Positions 45,045-55,580 of a DNA stretch of 64,000 nt are shown here, one piece after another. The notes beneath the pieces are model-generated. The model saw only the letters and a list, made by a program, of their open reading frames with translations, was not told the origin of the DNA and did not search any database. The translations under genes and the position numbers were made by a program. Positions within the stretch are counted from its first letter, which is position 1, and each line of letters begins with the position of its first letter. This DNA comes from Xenopus tropicalis (Eukaryota; Chordata; Amphibia; Anura; Pipidae): positions 79,074,910-79,138,909 of the forward strand of contig NC_030683.2 of NCBI RefSeq assembly GCF_000004195.4, in the 5' to 3' direction.

Positions 45045-45551
45045 TGTAGGGACCCATAGGGTTAAGCTCCCCTATGGCTTTAAACCCTACCTCTTCACAT
45101 ATCTACAGTTACTAGGCAAAGCCCTTTGTATCAGTTTTCAGTTATGTCACTATACCCTATTGGTTTGGTCTGGTTGTTTACACCCCTTGCAGCCTCATGT
45201 AGTGTCTAGCAAGGAGGTGTGGCTTCCTCTTTGGCTACCTCTGCATTTCAGGTGAAGGTCCACTGAACCTGGGGGCAGAACTAGGCCCCAGTAAAGCCAT
45301 TTGCCCCAGAGTGTTACCATCCTCGTTACTTATCCCCGTGAACGAGGATAAGTAAGCATAGCAGACTTGTAATAGCAATCTCTAGGAGTGTGAGATAGTA
45401 AGACTTAGCAAGCAAGGGCATATTAAAAGCCCCACCAAGGATAATAGTTCTGGAAGTACCTTTCCATCCGGCAATGTTGCCTCAGCATAGGGCCACGGAG
45501 TAGACATAGGAGACAGGTTAGAACAAACCCTGATCCCTAGTCACACGGAGG
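45045..45551 (+). mobile_element. LTR 5' part, duplicated copy
   Basis: It starts TGTAGGGACCCATAGGGTTA and runs to the hAT insertion point (CACGGAGG). It is identical, or almost so, to 46800-47306 as part of the tandem duplication. It includes an inverted pair CCTCGTTACTTATCC/GGATAAGTAA around 45322-45354. Confidence 0.85.
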
Positions 45552-46024
45552 CAGTACTGCCGCTCCCTATACGCAGAGTACGCACTCTGCGTAGGGCACC
45601 AACTCCCAGGGGGGCACCCAGACAGTACCGCCGCTCCCTACGCAACAACATACCAAGTCTTCGCCAGCGCCTCCTTCTCTCTTATGCCGCGGCAACAGGC
45701 CCTTTTATAAGGTTGCGCCCGTGCGTATGACATCACACGTCAGCGACGAGGCGCAACCTTATAGTAGTGCCTGTTGCCGCGGCATAAGAGAGAAGGAGGC
45801 GCCGACGATCACTGGTCTGTTGGGGGTACTTTCTGTGGGGGCAATTGGGGGCACTGTGCGGGCTGGCTACTGTCTATGGGGGGTACAGTGTATGAGGCAA
45901 TTGGGGGTACTGTTTTTGGGGGCACTGTTTATGGGGGCAATTGGGGGTACTTTGTATGGGGGCACTGTGTGTGGGGGCTACTGTCTATGGGGGGTACTGT
46001 GTATGAGGCAATTGGGGGCACAAT
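45552..46024. mobile_element. hAT element 5' part, duplicated copy
   Basis: It starts CAGTACTGCCGCTCCC after CACGGAGG and contains the palindrome 45667-45803 and the start of the GGGGGCACTGT minisatellite. It is cut off by the duplication junction at 46022-46025. Confidence 0.85.
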
Positions 46025-46751
46025 GTGCTGTCATTACTTGTGAAAATGTCTACTATATTTTTGCACTGGCACTCAGGAATTTTCTTATGGTAATGGTGTG
46101 CTGCTTATTGGTTGTTTTTATATATATATATATATATATTGAAGAAAAGACCAGCAACACCGGATCTATTGTAAACAATCAATAATATATTGAAAAATTA
46201 TATATATATATATATATATAAATATATCCCAAAAATACAGGTCATCCCATGAATCAATCAAAACTAATTGGGTGCACGTAGGTGAGTGGCTTGTATTATA
46301 TACTATACACATTACCCCATCACTCTATTATATAGCTTCAAGAGAAAATTAAAAACCAATTTTGCACACACTGAAGGAAAAATGTCTGCATTTAAGTGAA
46401 AAGAGACACGTTTAGTTACACGGTTTGTACAAAGTATGCATAAGCTAAGAAGGTATTTATTCGCTTAATCACTGAATGGTTTCTTTGGAATAGGTCATGC
46501 CATATAAAGAGAAAAGCAGGTATGGTCTTTCTCCCCCCAAAGAAAATATATTCTCTTTTTTTGCTAGGTTAGGACTGACGCAAGGACACTGCCTCGACGG
46601 GGCGCGTCAGCTTATGCATACTTTGTACAAACCGTGTAACTAAACGTGTCTCTTTTCACTAAAATGCAGACATTTTTCCTTCAGTGTGTGCAAAATTGTT
46701 TTTTAATTTTCTCGTGAAGCTATATAATGGAGTGCTGGGGTAATGTGTATA

Positions 46752-46785
<34 letters not shown>

Positions 46786-47779
46786 TGTATGTGTGTGTGT
46801 GTAGGGACCCATAGGGTTAAGCTCCCCTATGGCTTTAAACCCTACCTCTTCACATATCTACAGTTACTAGGCAAAGCCCTTTGTATCAGTTTTCAGTTAT
46901 GTCACTATACCCTATTGGTTTGGTCTGGTTGTTTACACCCCTTGCAGCCTCATGTAGTGTCTAGCAAGGAGGTGTGGCTTCCTCTTTGGCTACCTCTGCA
47001 TTTCAGGTGAAGGTCCACTGAACCTGGGGGCAGAACTAGGCCCCAGTAAAGCCATTTGCCCCAGAGTGTTACCATCCTCGTTACTTATCCCCGTGAACGA
47101 GGATAAGTAAGCATAGCAGACTTGTAATAGCAATCTCTAGGAGTGTGAGATAGTAAGACTTAGCAAGCAAGGGCATATTAAAAGCCCCACCAAGGATAAT
47201 AGTTCTGGAAGTACCTTTCCATCCGGCAATGTTGCCTCAGCATAGGGCCACGGAGTAGACATAGGAGACAGGTTAGAACAAACCCTGATCCCTAGTCACA
47301 CGGAGGCAGTACTGCCGCTCCCTATACGCAGAGTACGCACTCTGCGTAGGGCACCAACTCCCAGGGGGGCACCCAGACAGTACCGCCGCTCCCTACGCAA
47401 CAACATACCAAGTCTTCGCCAGTGCCTCCTTCTCTCTTATGCCGCGGCAACAGGCCCTTTTATAAGGTTGCGCCCGTGCGTATGACATCACACGTCAGCG
47501 ACGAGGCGCAACCTTATAGTAGTGCCTGTTGCCGCGGCATAAGAGAGAAGGAGGCGCCGACGATCACTGGTCTGTTGGGGGTACTTTCTGTGGGGGCAAT
47601 TGGGGGCACTGTGCGGGCTGGCTACTGTCTATGGGGGGTACAGTGTATGAGGCAATTGGGGGTACTGTTTTTGGGGGCACTGTTTATGGGGGCAATTGGG
47701 GGTACTTTGTATGGGGGCACTGTGTGTGGGGGCTACTGTCTATGGGGGGTACTGTGTATGAGGCAATTGGGGGCACTTT
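46025..47779 (+). repeat. Tandem segmental duplication, copy 2 (~1755 bp)
   Basis: The offset to copy 1 is 1732 bp before the TA tract and 1755 bp after it, because of length change plus a 60-bp insertion (AAGAAAAGACCAGCAACACC ...) at 46142-46200. Visible substitutions are few (e.g. 44819 t to c, 45667 c to t equivalents), so the duplication is recent or is an assembly artefact. Confidence 0.9.
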
Positions 47780-48284
47780 GTGTGGGGGCTACTGTCTATG
47801 GGGGGTACTGTTTATGGGGGCAATTGGGGGCACTGTTTATGGGGGCAATTGGGGGTACTTTCTATGGGGGCAATTGGGGGCACTGTGTATGGGGGCTACT
47901 GTCTATGGGGGGTACTGTGTATGAGGCAATTGGGGACACTGTGTGTGGGGGCTACTGCCTATGGGGGGGTACTGTGTATGAGGCAATTGGGGGCACTGTG
48001 TGTGGGGGCTACTGTCTATGGAGGGTACTGTTTATGGGGCCATTGGGGGCACTTTTTATGGGGGCAATTGGGGGTACTTTCTATGGGGGCACTGTGTGTG
48101 GGGTCTACTGTCTAAGGGGGGTACTGTGTATGAGGCAATTGGGGGCACTTTGTGTGGGGGCTACTGTCTATGGCAATTGGTTCTATTTTTTTTATTATTT
48201 TATTTTTACCTCGGTAATATTTGGGGGAGGGGGCACCAAAGTAAATTTCTGCTTAGGGCACCCATTTGGCCAGCAGCGGCCCTG
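47307..48284. mobile_element. hAT element inserted in the LTR, 8-bp TSD
   Basis: It starts CAGTACTGCCGCTCCC and ends CAGCAGCGGCCCTG. The exact TSD CACGGAGG lies at 47299-47306 and 48285-48292. The 978-bp element is non-coding. It contains a GC-rich palindrome with TATA-like arms (47422-47558) and a GGGGGCACTGTGTATGG/GGGGGCAATT minisatellite to about 48175. The long glycine-rich open frames across it (e.g. 47422-48327) are repeat artefacts. Confidence 0.9.
47575..48175 (+). repeat. GGGGGCACTGTGTATGGGGG-type minisatellite
   Basis: About 20-25-bp degenerate units alternating GGGGGCAATT, GGGGGTACTGT and GGGGGCTACTGTCTATGG. It has runs of five or more G's on the + strand and is related to the reverse-complement array at 26865-27078. 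Confidence 0.9.
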
Positions 48285-48730
48285 CACGGAGGACTCTTCA
48301 GCTAGGGGTTATCAACCTGAGGACTGACGTATCTATCTAGACTGTTCCAAAAGGGGTACCAAGCATTTACCCTACCCAGACTCCAAAAGAGGTGGGATAA
48401 ACCAGTGTGCATTCTCCCTTGTTTGTCCTCAGTGAGCACAATCATTTAACATCTACTTCTACTTGAATTGTGAGTATAACCCTGCATTTCAATTGTCTTG
48501 AACAATAAACTTGTACTATAGTTCAACTGCAAGAACCTTCTGGTGTCCATCTTTACTAAATCTGCACTACACAGCTACAGTAAGTTGTTGTTCCACTACA
48601 CTCTTGCTCTGTCTGGTCTCTTCCACTTAGCGAAGGCCCATCCTGTTTAAGAGAGTTGAATGTAACCCATGCTCTAACCTTAACACTAGCCTGGGTTTTG
48701 TCTAAATATAGCCAAACAAGCGTTACATTT

Positions 48731-48744
48731 TGGCGCCCAACGTG
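48731..48744 (+). promoter_or_regulatory. Primer-binding site, tRNA-Lys type
   Basis: TGGCGCCCAACGTG lies 3 nt after the LTR end. This sequence is complementary to the 3' end of the tRNA-Lys(1,2) species used by spumaviruses, several lentiviruses and some betaretroviruses. It fixes the strand and the 5' LTR boundary of the element. Confidence 0.85.
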
Positions 48745-49196
48745 TTTGGAACCATTTTACAAAGGAATGGAGCCATTACCTTGAGGACGCTGAGCTGTTG
48801 TGCATATATCTTTAAATTTTACTGACAGGCTGCTACCTCCTAAGTCTGCATTTGTTTCTTCTATTCAGCACCACAGCCTTTTACCTGTGGCTGCGGAAGA
48901 GGACAAGTGGGCTGACCTGTGGCTGCGGCCTGGCCTATAGTGTGCATAAGGAACCTTGACTGTGAGTACCCACGGCTGTGGGAAAGTTACTCCGCTACTC
49001 AGTCTGCCCTGCCGGAAGGCTACCACTAACCGGATAAACTGGCAACTGAGCTCCTACCCCCAAACTCTGTTACCAGGATTAGCGGGTGGGAGAAATAATT
49101 GCGGGTGAGATGCTGCTGTTACATCTACTATTCACATCATCAAGTGGATCGCAATACTACAGATATCCTCCTTGGTGTTGAGATCCTGCATTAAAA
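48745..49196 (+). other. Retroelement leader
   Basis: About 450 nt of non-coding leader between the PBS and the first candidate ATG (49197). It contains repeated CTGTGGCTGCGG motifs and a donor-like TGTGAGTACC at about 48961. Packaging or splicing roles are inferred from position only. Confidence 0.4.
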
Positions 49197-50421
49197 TGAC
49201 CGACCACGCCAAACCCCGCCAGCTTACTCTGGAGGCCCCGGAAAGCATGGTCCCTCACAATGATACATGTGGTTGGGTATGTTTGGGGAGAGGTACCTGG
49301 AGGAAGGAACCAAAGTGATTGAGGCCTATTGTGGTTGTTGTGGGCAGGAGATCTCCCAAGCCTGGCGAGACCTGGAGGCCAGATGCCCATACTGTAAGAC
49401 CCGTTGTTGGACCGAGCCTATGGTCAGGGAGCAAGGGCCTTCATCTGTAAAGGGTACCAGTGCCCCTCCAGGAACACCGAGGCCTGCAACACCAGCACTT
49501 GTGTTGGCACCTCCACCGCATACTCAAATTTCCCCAGAGGAATCATCAGGGGACATTTTATTATCTTCCTCGCAATCCTCTGAGAGTGAGGAACTTTACA
49601 CAGCACCGGAGTCTGTCAAAGAGGAAGAGGAGATAATTACTGCTACTGAGCAAACTTCCCAGAAAGGTATTTTGCTTGGAGCTGCAAATTCGGAACCTGA
49701 AATTTCAGAAGCTGAGGCCAAGTGCCAATTGCTTTGTCTGATTGTTGGCCGAGGTAGGGCCAGGTCATCAACCCCGGAGGGGGCCAGCACCGGACGCCGG
49801 TATCCCTAACCAAATTGGGGTGAGTTGGACTTTGGACCCTTGCCAAAAAGTTCTCTACCTGAAGGGGAGAGATTATTTGAACCTCCTAAGACTGAAGGAA
49901 GATTACAAAGTCTTCCCCCGGAGTGACCATGTACTCCCCCACCACCATACGCCTTCAGTAAGGACAATTCCTGTTGGGTGGCGCCTGGAAAAGCCGACCC
50001 AGAAAGGTACAGGGCTGTTTCGCAAGTGCAACGACTAATCAACACCCAGGTCTTTGAAAAGTGGGGGTTTTACATGCTGTATGCCCCCGAATGGGTGTAT
50101 GATGAGGTAACCAACCATCTCGATGAGTGGCTCTACGGAGAATTGAACGGCCACGAGAAGTTGGGATTTGGAGGAGTCCTGCAACCAAACCCTACCAAAC
50201 GGAAGCAAGACGTTGATTACCTCTACGGTCTTTTCAAAGAGTGGTGGTTTGGGCGGACCATCCTTAAGCACAGTGTCCGTAGTTGTGGGAAGTACCAAGA
50301 AGATAGGGAATTCTCACTCAGCTTAGATCTCCCCAATGGGGGCAGGATTGACAAACTGCATCCTGCCTACTATATTTCATATGCGGCTACAAAGGCAAAA
50401 TTTGACAGCAATATGCACTGA
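49197..50421 (+). pseudogene. Retroelement gene, decayed, unknown family
   Basis: One reading frame (frame of 49267) stays protein-like to TGA 50419-50421, about 385 codons, interrupted by TAA 49807-49809 and TGA 49924-49926. An upstream ATG at 49197 in another frame gives 24 plausible codons before a probable frameshift near 49262. The N-terminal third has a zinc-ribbon-like cysteine set (CGCCGQE ... CPYCKTRC, about 49330-49408). The middle is Pro/Ser/Glu-rich and acidic. The C-terminal domain (50000-50410) is rich in Trp and Tyr, with APEWVYDEV, LDEWLYGEL and FKEWWFG. No capsid, protease, RT, integrase or envelope motif is present. Position right after a leader would suit gag. The architecture (zinc ribbon, acidic region, Trp-rich domain) equally suits a retroviral accessory or transactivator gene brought next to the leader by internal deletion. 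I cannot decide between these from sequence alone. Confidence 0.5.
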
Positions 50422-50458
50422 GAAAACCCCATGCCAGCTTTACATCTTCTGTGATGAG

Positions 50459-51105
50459 GTTTTTCCCCCGGGTGGGAGGTGGGATTGTTGCTATACATAG
50501 GGTATTACACCTGCTCATTTGTCAAGTTACTCACAAGATGGGCTTGTTCTTTGAGTTAAAAGTTTGGACACTCTCTACTGTAAAGTTGTATTTAGCTGGG
50601 TTACAGAAAAGACTGCTGGGCCCCTCACTCCAACTTCTACCTCAACCTGCCTTTAGGCGGACCCATTGCCTTATCTTGACCCTACAGAGTGTGTGCAGGG
50701 TAGTCACAAACACTGGGTTAGGGTGGGAAAGAATAGACTTAATAAAGTTGATGGGTGGGGATGTTTCAACAGTTATATAAACCCACCAACTTTCTTTACA
50801 GCCAAGCATGTGCCTGGGAACCTGAGAGCAGCAGGAGTATTTCCCAAGTGTTTGCCACAAGACACTCAAGGTGTATATGAGTTTTGGTAACACTTAATAT
50901 TTGTGCTTTAACTTTTCCTTTCAAAGAAAACCATTGTATCCGGTATTCTTCAGGAGAGGATACCTGAAACGGATGTATGGTACTGTGTTTATGTTTGCAC
51001 TAATTCATGCACTATAATGATTGCTTAACGTGTGTATTTAGTTACCATTGCCAGGTCGGAATGGATTTTTCCCCCGGGTGAATGTATAGACAAACAAGCA
51101 TTACA
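50459..51105 (+). other. Segment between direct repeats, possible 3' end of retroelement
   Basis: TTTTTCCCCCGGGTG occurs at about 50459-50473 and again at about 51067-51081. The second is followed by TATAGACAAACAAGCATTACA (51087-51107 region), which matches the 5' LTR end (TATAGCCAAACAAGCGTTACA) at 19 of 21 positions. The segment also holds a TATATAAACC motif near 50774. The rest does not resemble the 5' LTR, so a true 3' LTR is not shown. Confidence 0.35.
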
Positions 51106-52689
51106 TATATATACTGTATATTGTAAGTCTGTTCCTAAGCTCAAGTAAGTGACAGAAGCACAGAGCATGTGCAGTCAATCAGCAGAAAAGAAAATCGGGA
51201 GTCACTTGGACATCTTTGAAGGCACAGATCTTCCCTGCTAAAGTGATGCGGTTGCCTTGGGCTTGTACAAAACCCCAAAACATAATGTACAACATTTCAG
51301 CCCTACTTCTTTAATTAAGCCTTAGCATAATTGTTCATATCCAACTGATAAGTTTATTGTAATAAATGGGAGTATGTTTTGGGCCTAGAGTTTGCACACA
51401 CATTAATAAATAACTAATGTTACCTTTCACCTTTGTAATTGTTCTGTAGCCACACACTAGTCAAACTAAATTATGGAGCATTCAGTAATTCAAAAATATT
51501 CAGAAAAAATCACACTGGCAATTAAAATCTGACACAATTTGCTCCTAAATGATTCTGATCAAGTAAGATTTACAATTCAGTACCATGTAGGCCCAGCCTC
51601 GGTATTGCCCTAAACATTGCTGGATGATTCTAAAACATTGCGCAGAAGGAGGGCTAGAGGAAACATGCCACTATTCTGGTATTAGGGTATCTTTAGGCTG
51701 TATCCAGATGGACAACGTAACTGGGTGAGAAAGATGCTGAATATATAGAGCAGGGTTCCCCGTGGCTATGGCTGGCCTGCAGGCACATGAGAGCCCATAA
51801 GCTCAGACTGGTCTACTGAACACTGCATGGCACCTAAATGTTACACCAATTTATATTTTTCTTATTTTAGATTTTAGCTTAGCGGCTGCACATGAAGCAT
51901 TTTCAGATCAATTCATTTGTTTTCCTATTGTTTAAAATATTCTTAATACAGGTATGGGATCTGGAAACCTATTATCCACAACTAAAGCTCACCCTGCCAG
52001 CCTCTGAAGGATTTGTATACTAGGAAAAGACCTGAAGATACAGGAAGACCTGAAAAAGTGTTGCGAAACTTTAAGGTATTGCATAGATGATTATTCATAC
52101 TTAAAAAAAATTTCCCCCTCAAGGTTTACAGATATTATGTATGCTGTAAAGAATATGATTAGCATTTATTGCATTAAACTCATGCGTCTAGAGAAATAAG
52201 CATTCGCTCTACTATACCTAAATGACTCATATCCCCAAACAAACGTTAGCAGGTTTCCAATAGTAACATGAACCTAAGATGTTTTCTATACACAAAATAG
52301 ATTGTTCATATTTCAGATGAATATATGAATACATTTTCTTTCTCATGAATGCTAAAATGCTACATGTTGCACTCTGCTTATTCTCTGAGCACTTAGGGAA
52401 CAGACAAATCAAACCTATATCGGGTGCAGCCTGTACACTAGGGTCATATGGAAAAGATTCTTATAGCTTTGAAATTATGCATCTGCTGCTTCTGTTGGAA
52501 CATCAAACTGGTAATTGCTGTCAGTCATACACTGATGTAGCTTACATTTAAAAAGAACAAAAAGGCCTAAAGATAGATAAGGTGGGAGTGACTCTTCTTG
52601 CAGTGAGTGACAAGAGAATGTTATTTAGTCACCTCCACTTCTGCCTAAGGAATACGTCTTTGTTCTCAGAAAGCTTCAAAAGTAATTTT
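51106..52689. other. No gene recognised
   Basis: A short CAGGTATGGGATCTGGAAAC fragment of the CAGGTATGGG MITE lies at 51952. Otherwise there is no exon, RNA gene or repeat terminus. A small pair of opposed frames at 52227-52551 has no domain. Confidence 0.35.
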
Positions 52690-52921
52690 AGGGCTCTGGC
52701 ACACGGGGAGATTAGTTGCTCGCAACAAATCTCCCTGTTCGCTGGCAACTAATCTCCCCGATATGCCATCCCACCGGCGAAAAAGTAAATTGCCAGTGGG
52801 ATGGCATATGCGGCAAGATTTTAGTGAAATCGCAGAAGTTGCCATCCCAACGGTGATTGACATTTTCGTCGGTTGGATGGCATTTCGTGGAGATTAGTCG
52901 CCTGCGAACAGGGAGATTTAG
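52690..52921. mobile_element. MITE, GGGCTCTGGCACACGGGGAG
   Basis: It starts GGGCTCTGGCACACGGGGAG and carries several inverted modules (GGAGATTAGTTGC / GCAACTAATCTCC; GATGGCATAT / ATATGCCATC; GCCATCC / GGATGGC). The right end stops at GGGAGATTTA without the matching terminus. It is non-coding. Confidence 0.6.
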
Positions 52922-52922
52922 T

Positions 52923-53206
52923 CCTTTAGACCAATACGGCAGCATATTAGCCCATGTATGGGCACCCCTGACAGGCCTACCCGACTGACCTCTGGTCTAA
53001 AATTGGGCAGATCTCAATTGGGCAGGTTTGATTTTCTGTCGGATTGGGGGCTGCATCAGATCATTCTTGGTCCGGCAGCACCTATGCCCACCAGTTTAAT
53101 TTGATTAGCCGAATTAGCCTGATATCTCCTACCTTATCGGGAGAAGATCCTCTTGTTTGGCAACTACGCCAAATGAGTGGATCTTACAGTGTATGGCCAC
53201 CTTAAA
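52923..53206. mobile_element. MITE, AAGGTGGCCATAC family
   Basis: The right end GTGTATGGCCACCTTA and internal GATCC..CTTGTTTGGC sequence match 4111-4353 and 63000-63246. The left end adjoins the preceding MITE. Confidence 0.6.
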
Positions 53207-53481
53207 GAATGAAGTGCCGCAGATGCCATTTTGATGCAGGAGGTGACTACATCTAAACTTTGCAGCACAATTGCGTCTGATTTGCATCATGCGCAAGTAT
53301 GATTATTTTAATGCATCAGCTGTATTAACATGTTGGGCCTACTTATGCTATCTGATTGCACCTAATAAATCTCCTGCTAAAGGCATTTGTCACACAGAGC
53401 ATTGCTGCAATAGAAATACACAATTTGCAACCCTAGTGGCAGTACTGTACCAGGAAAGAAATGTGCTTGTGATTTCCCAAT
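53207..53481. other. No gene recognised
   Basis: No exon or repeat terminus identified. Confidence 0.3.
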
Positions 53482-53659
53482 GGTGAGATTAGAGTTCACC
53501 ACAGAAAATTTCACCCCACTTTCTAGTCATTCCTATGGCATTTATAGAAGTGTATTTATCATATGGTGAACTTTCACACATTGATTAATATGCTTTGAAA
53601 AATCCCATAGGGACAAATAGAAAGTGAGTACATTTTTCTGTGGTGAGCTCTACTCTCAC
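53482..53659. repeat. Palindromic repeat, probable MITE
   Basis: The left arm GGTGAGATTAGAGTTCACCACAG...CACTTTCTA and the right arm TAGAAAGTGAGTAC...CTGTGGTGAGCTCTACTCTCAC are inverted over about 75 bp with mismatches. It is non-coding. Confidence 0.65.
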
Positions 53660-55294
53660 ATTTGGATAAATCTGCCTCATATATTTTGCAACAAGGGCTG
53701 TGATTTAGGTGAATGCTGACAAATTATGGCCTTGGGTGCAAAGAGAATAAAGTGCTCCAATCCACCCTATGGTCTGCCTATTTAGCATAATTAAAAAAAA
53801 ACCCAGCATAATATTAGTTAAATTCAATATGCAATGCAGACTCATAAACTGTGTTAGTACTGCCTCATACCTTAGTAGTGTAGTGACCACCAAGGGAGCA
53901 ACTATCATTAAAAGTCTGTTTACTAACATTCAGAAAAATCATTTTTTCAAGCCCCCGTGTTCTCTGTAATCATAAATGTGAGTGTAATTTTCTAAAGCCT
54001 AACTTTTTTTCCTAACTCAGTAAGAAGTGAACATGGATAATGGCTTATGCCACCTTATGGCAGATAAACACATGCAGTTAAAAAAAAGGGAAAATTAAAA
54101 AAAAATAAAACTCTTAGATTAAAAAATTCACAACAGAGGAAAATGTTTTACTCAGATTTGTTGAAAAAAGCTATCTGAATGTTTCTCCTCTTTGTATATA
54201 TTATTTGGACTAGTGCTATGCTTTTGTTACAGAAGAGATCTGATTGTAATACAGTTGTGTTTTATAAGTGTGCTTTTTTTTTGGCTCTACTTGCTAAGGC
54301 TCTTGACACATGGGCATTTTGAACAGCTCAATCCTCAGGGAGAACTGTGGCAATCAAACCAGTATTCTCATCAGCAGCTGCCTCCCATTTATTTGAAAGG
54401 GAAAAGTGTTGCCTATGACAGAGGCTAGTGTTATCAGATAAGTATCACTCAAAATCACTCACTTTGGCCTTCCAGCCTGACAGTACCAACATCTGTCATA
54501 GGAACTGCACTTACCTTTTAAATGAAACTGAGAAGCACAAGGATGGTTTAATTAGTATTATTATTATTGCAGCACTTCAGAGATAAAGGCTAAAAAATAC
54601 AAGAGATAACGTTTTCTAAATACTGATGAGTGTCTATGTTTTAATTGCTGTGGTTTTTCCTTATTGATCAAAGTGCCCCATGTGCCATGACCCTAACTTT
54701 TTTTTGGATCCCTTTGACTTTTTTATTGCCTTAAGATCTTTCCATTGCATATTGCAGCAAAGGGAAAATCTTAAGGCTTACCTTAGTTTAAAAAAAAAAC
54801 AAAAAACTGTGATGGATCAATCAATTCCAGCCAGATGGGTCGATCCATCAAAAGTGGAATGACCTGCAGGATCTTTAGATCAAACTTGATAAATCTGCCA
54901 TAGGAAACTATTGAATTCAGCTGCTTTAACCTGGCAAACACTTTGTGATAAAATAGCCAGTGTGGGAAGGGGGAATTGAATTAATAACTAAAATGATTCT
55001 GGAGTAAAGTCTCAAAACTCAAAAAGCTGCAGAAATGTTCCAGGGTGTTAGGAAAAGGTTTATATAAAAATCGTTTTGAGATTCACACTACTGGGAAAAA
55101 TGCCAGGGAACAGTTAGGAATCCCAATTTGCCCTTTAATAAAACTCCCAATACTCTACTCATGATTACACATTATACAGCATCCAATGTATCTCATTTAT
55201 AACCCTAACCAGCAACAAACAACATGTCCAGTCCAGTCCAATAGATTTTGTGTCCAGGGAGGACAGAATGCACATGTCAGCTGTATTTCCCATT
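53660..55294. other. No gene recognised
   Basis: AT-rich sequence with homopolymer A tracts (54080-54110, 54790-54805). Small frames at 53705-53969 and 54192-54428 lack domains. Confidence 0.35.
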
Positions 55295-55296
55295 AA

Positions 55297-55580
55297 AGGT
55301 ATGGGACCTGTTATCCAGAATGCTCGGGACCTGGGGTTTTTTCGGATAAGGGATCTTTATGTAATCTGTAATTGGATCTCCATAACTTAAGTCTGCTAAA
55401 AATCATTTAAACATTAAATAAACCTAATAGAATTGTTTTTCCTCCAATGAGGATTAATTATATCTTAGCTGGGATCAAGTACAAGGTACGGTTTTATTAT
55501 TACAGAGAGAAAATAAATAATTTTATAAAATTATTTCTGGATAACGGGTTTCTGGATAAGGAATCCCATACTGGTATAAT
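55297..55580. mobile_element. CAGGTATGGG-family MITE, inverse orientation
   Basis: It starts AGGTATGGGACCTGTTATCC, includes GGATAAGGGATCTTTATGTA, and ends CTGGATAAGGAATCCCATAC. It has the same interior as 35206-35531 in the opposite direction. Confidence 0.7.

Larger units (their letters stand above)
44293..46024 (+). repeat. Tandem segmental duplication, copy 1 (1732 bp)
   Basis: It begins GTGCTGTCATTACTTGTGAA, as does copy 2 at 46025. It contains a (TA)n tract, a long inverted repeat, the first 507 bp of an LTR and the first ~470 bp of a hAT element. Differences from copy 2 are few single-base changes outside the (TA)n region. Confidence 0.92.
46800..48727 (+). mobile_element. ~940-bp 5' LTR, split by a hAT
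   Basis: The LTR runs from TGTAGGGACCC (46800) to GCGTTACA (48727), TG...CA, interrupted by the hAT at 47307-48284. The uninterrupted length is about 942 bp. AATAAA lies at 48504-48509 and the LTR is followed by three T's and a primer-binding site. Two further relatives lie antisense at 13215 and, less surely, 33317. Confidence 0.82.

Noticed and set aside
45721..48327. 154-301-codon Gly/Tyr/Leu-rich frames
   Set aside because: Translation of the GGGGGCACTGT minisatellite in a non-coding hAT element, open in all three forward frames.
49197..50421. Calling the retroelement gene a foamy-virus Bel/Tas homologue
   Set aside because: Only primer-binding-site type and general layout point that way. 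I see no diagnostic motif, so it is kept as a hypothesis.
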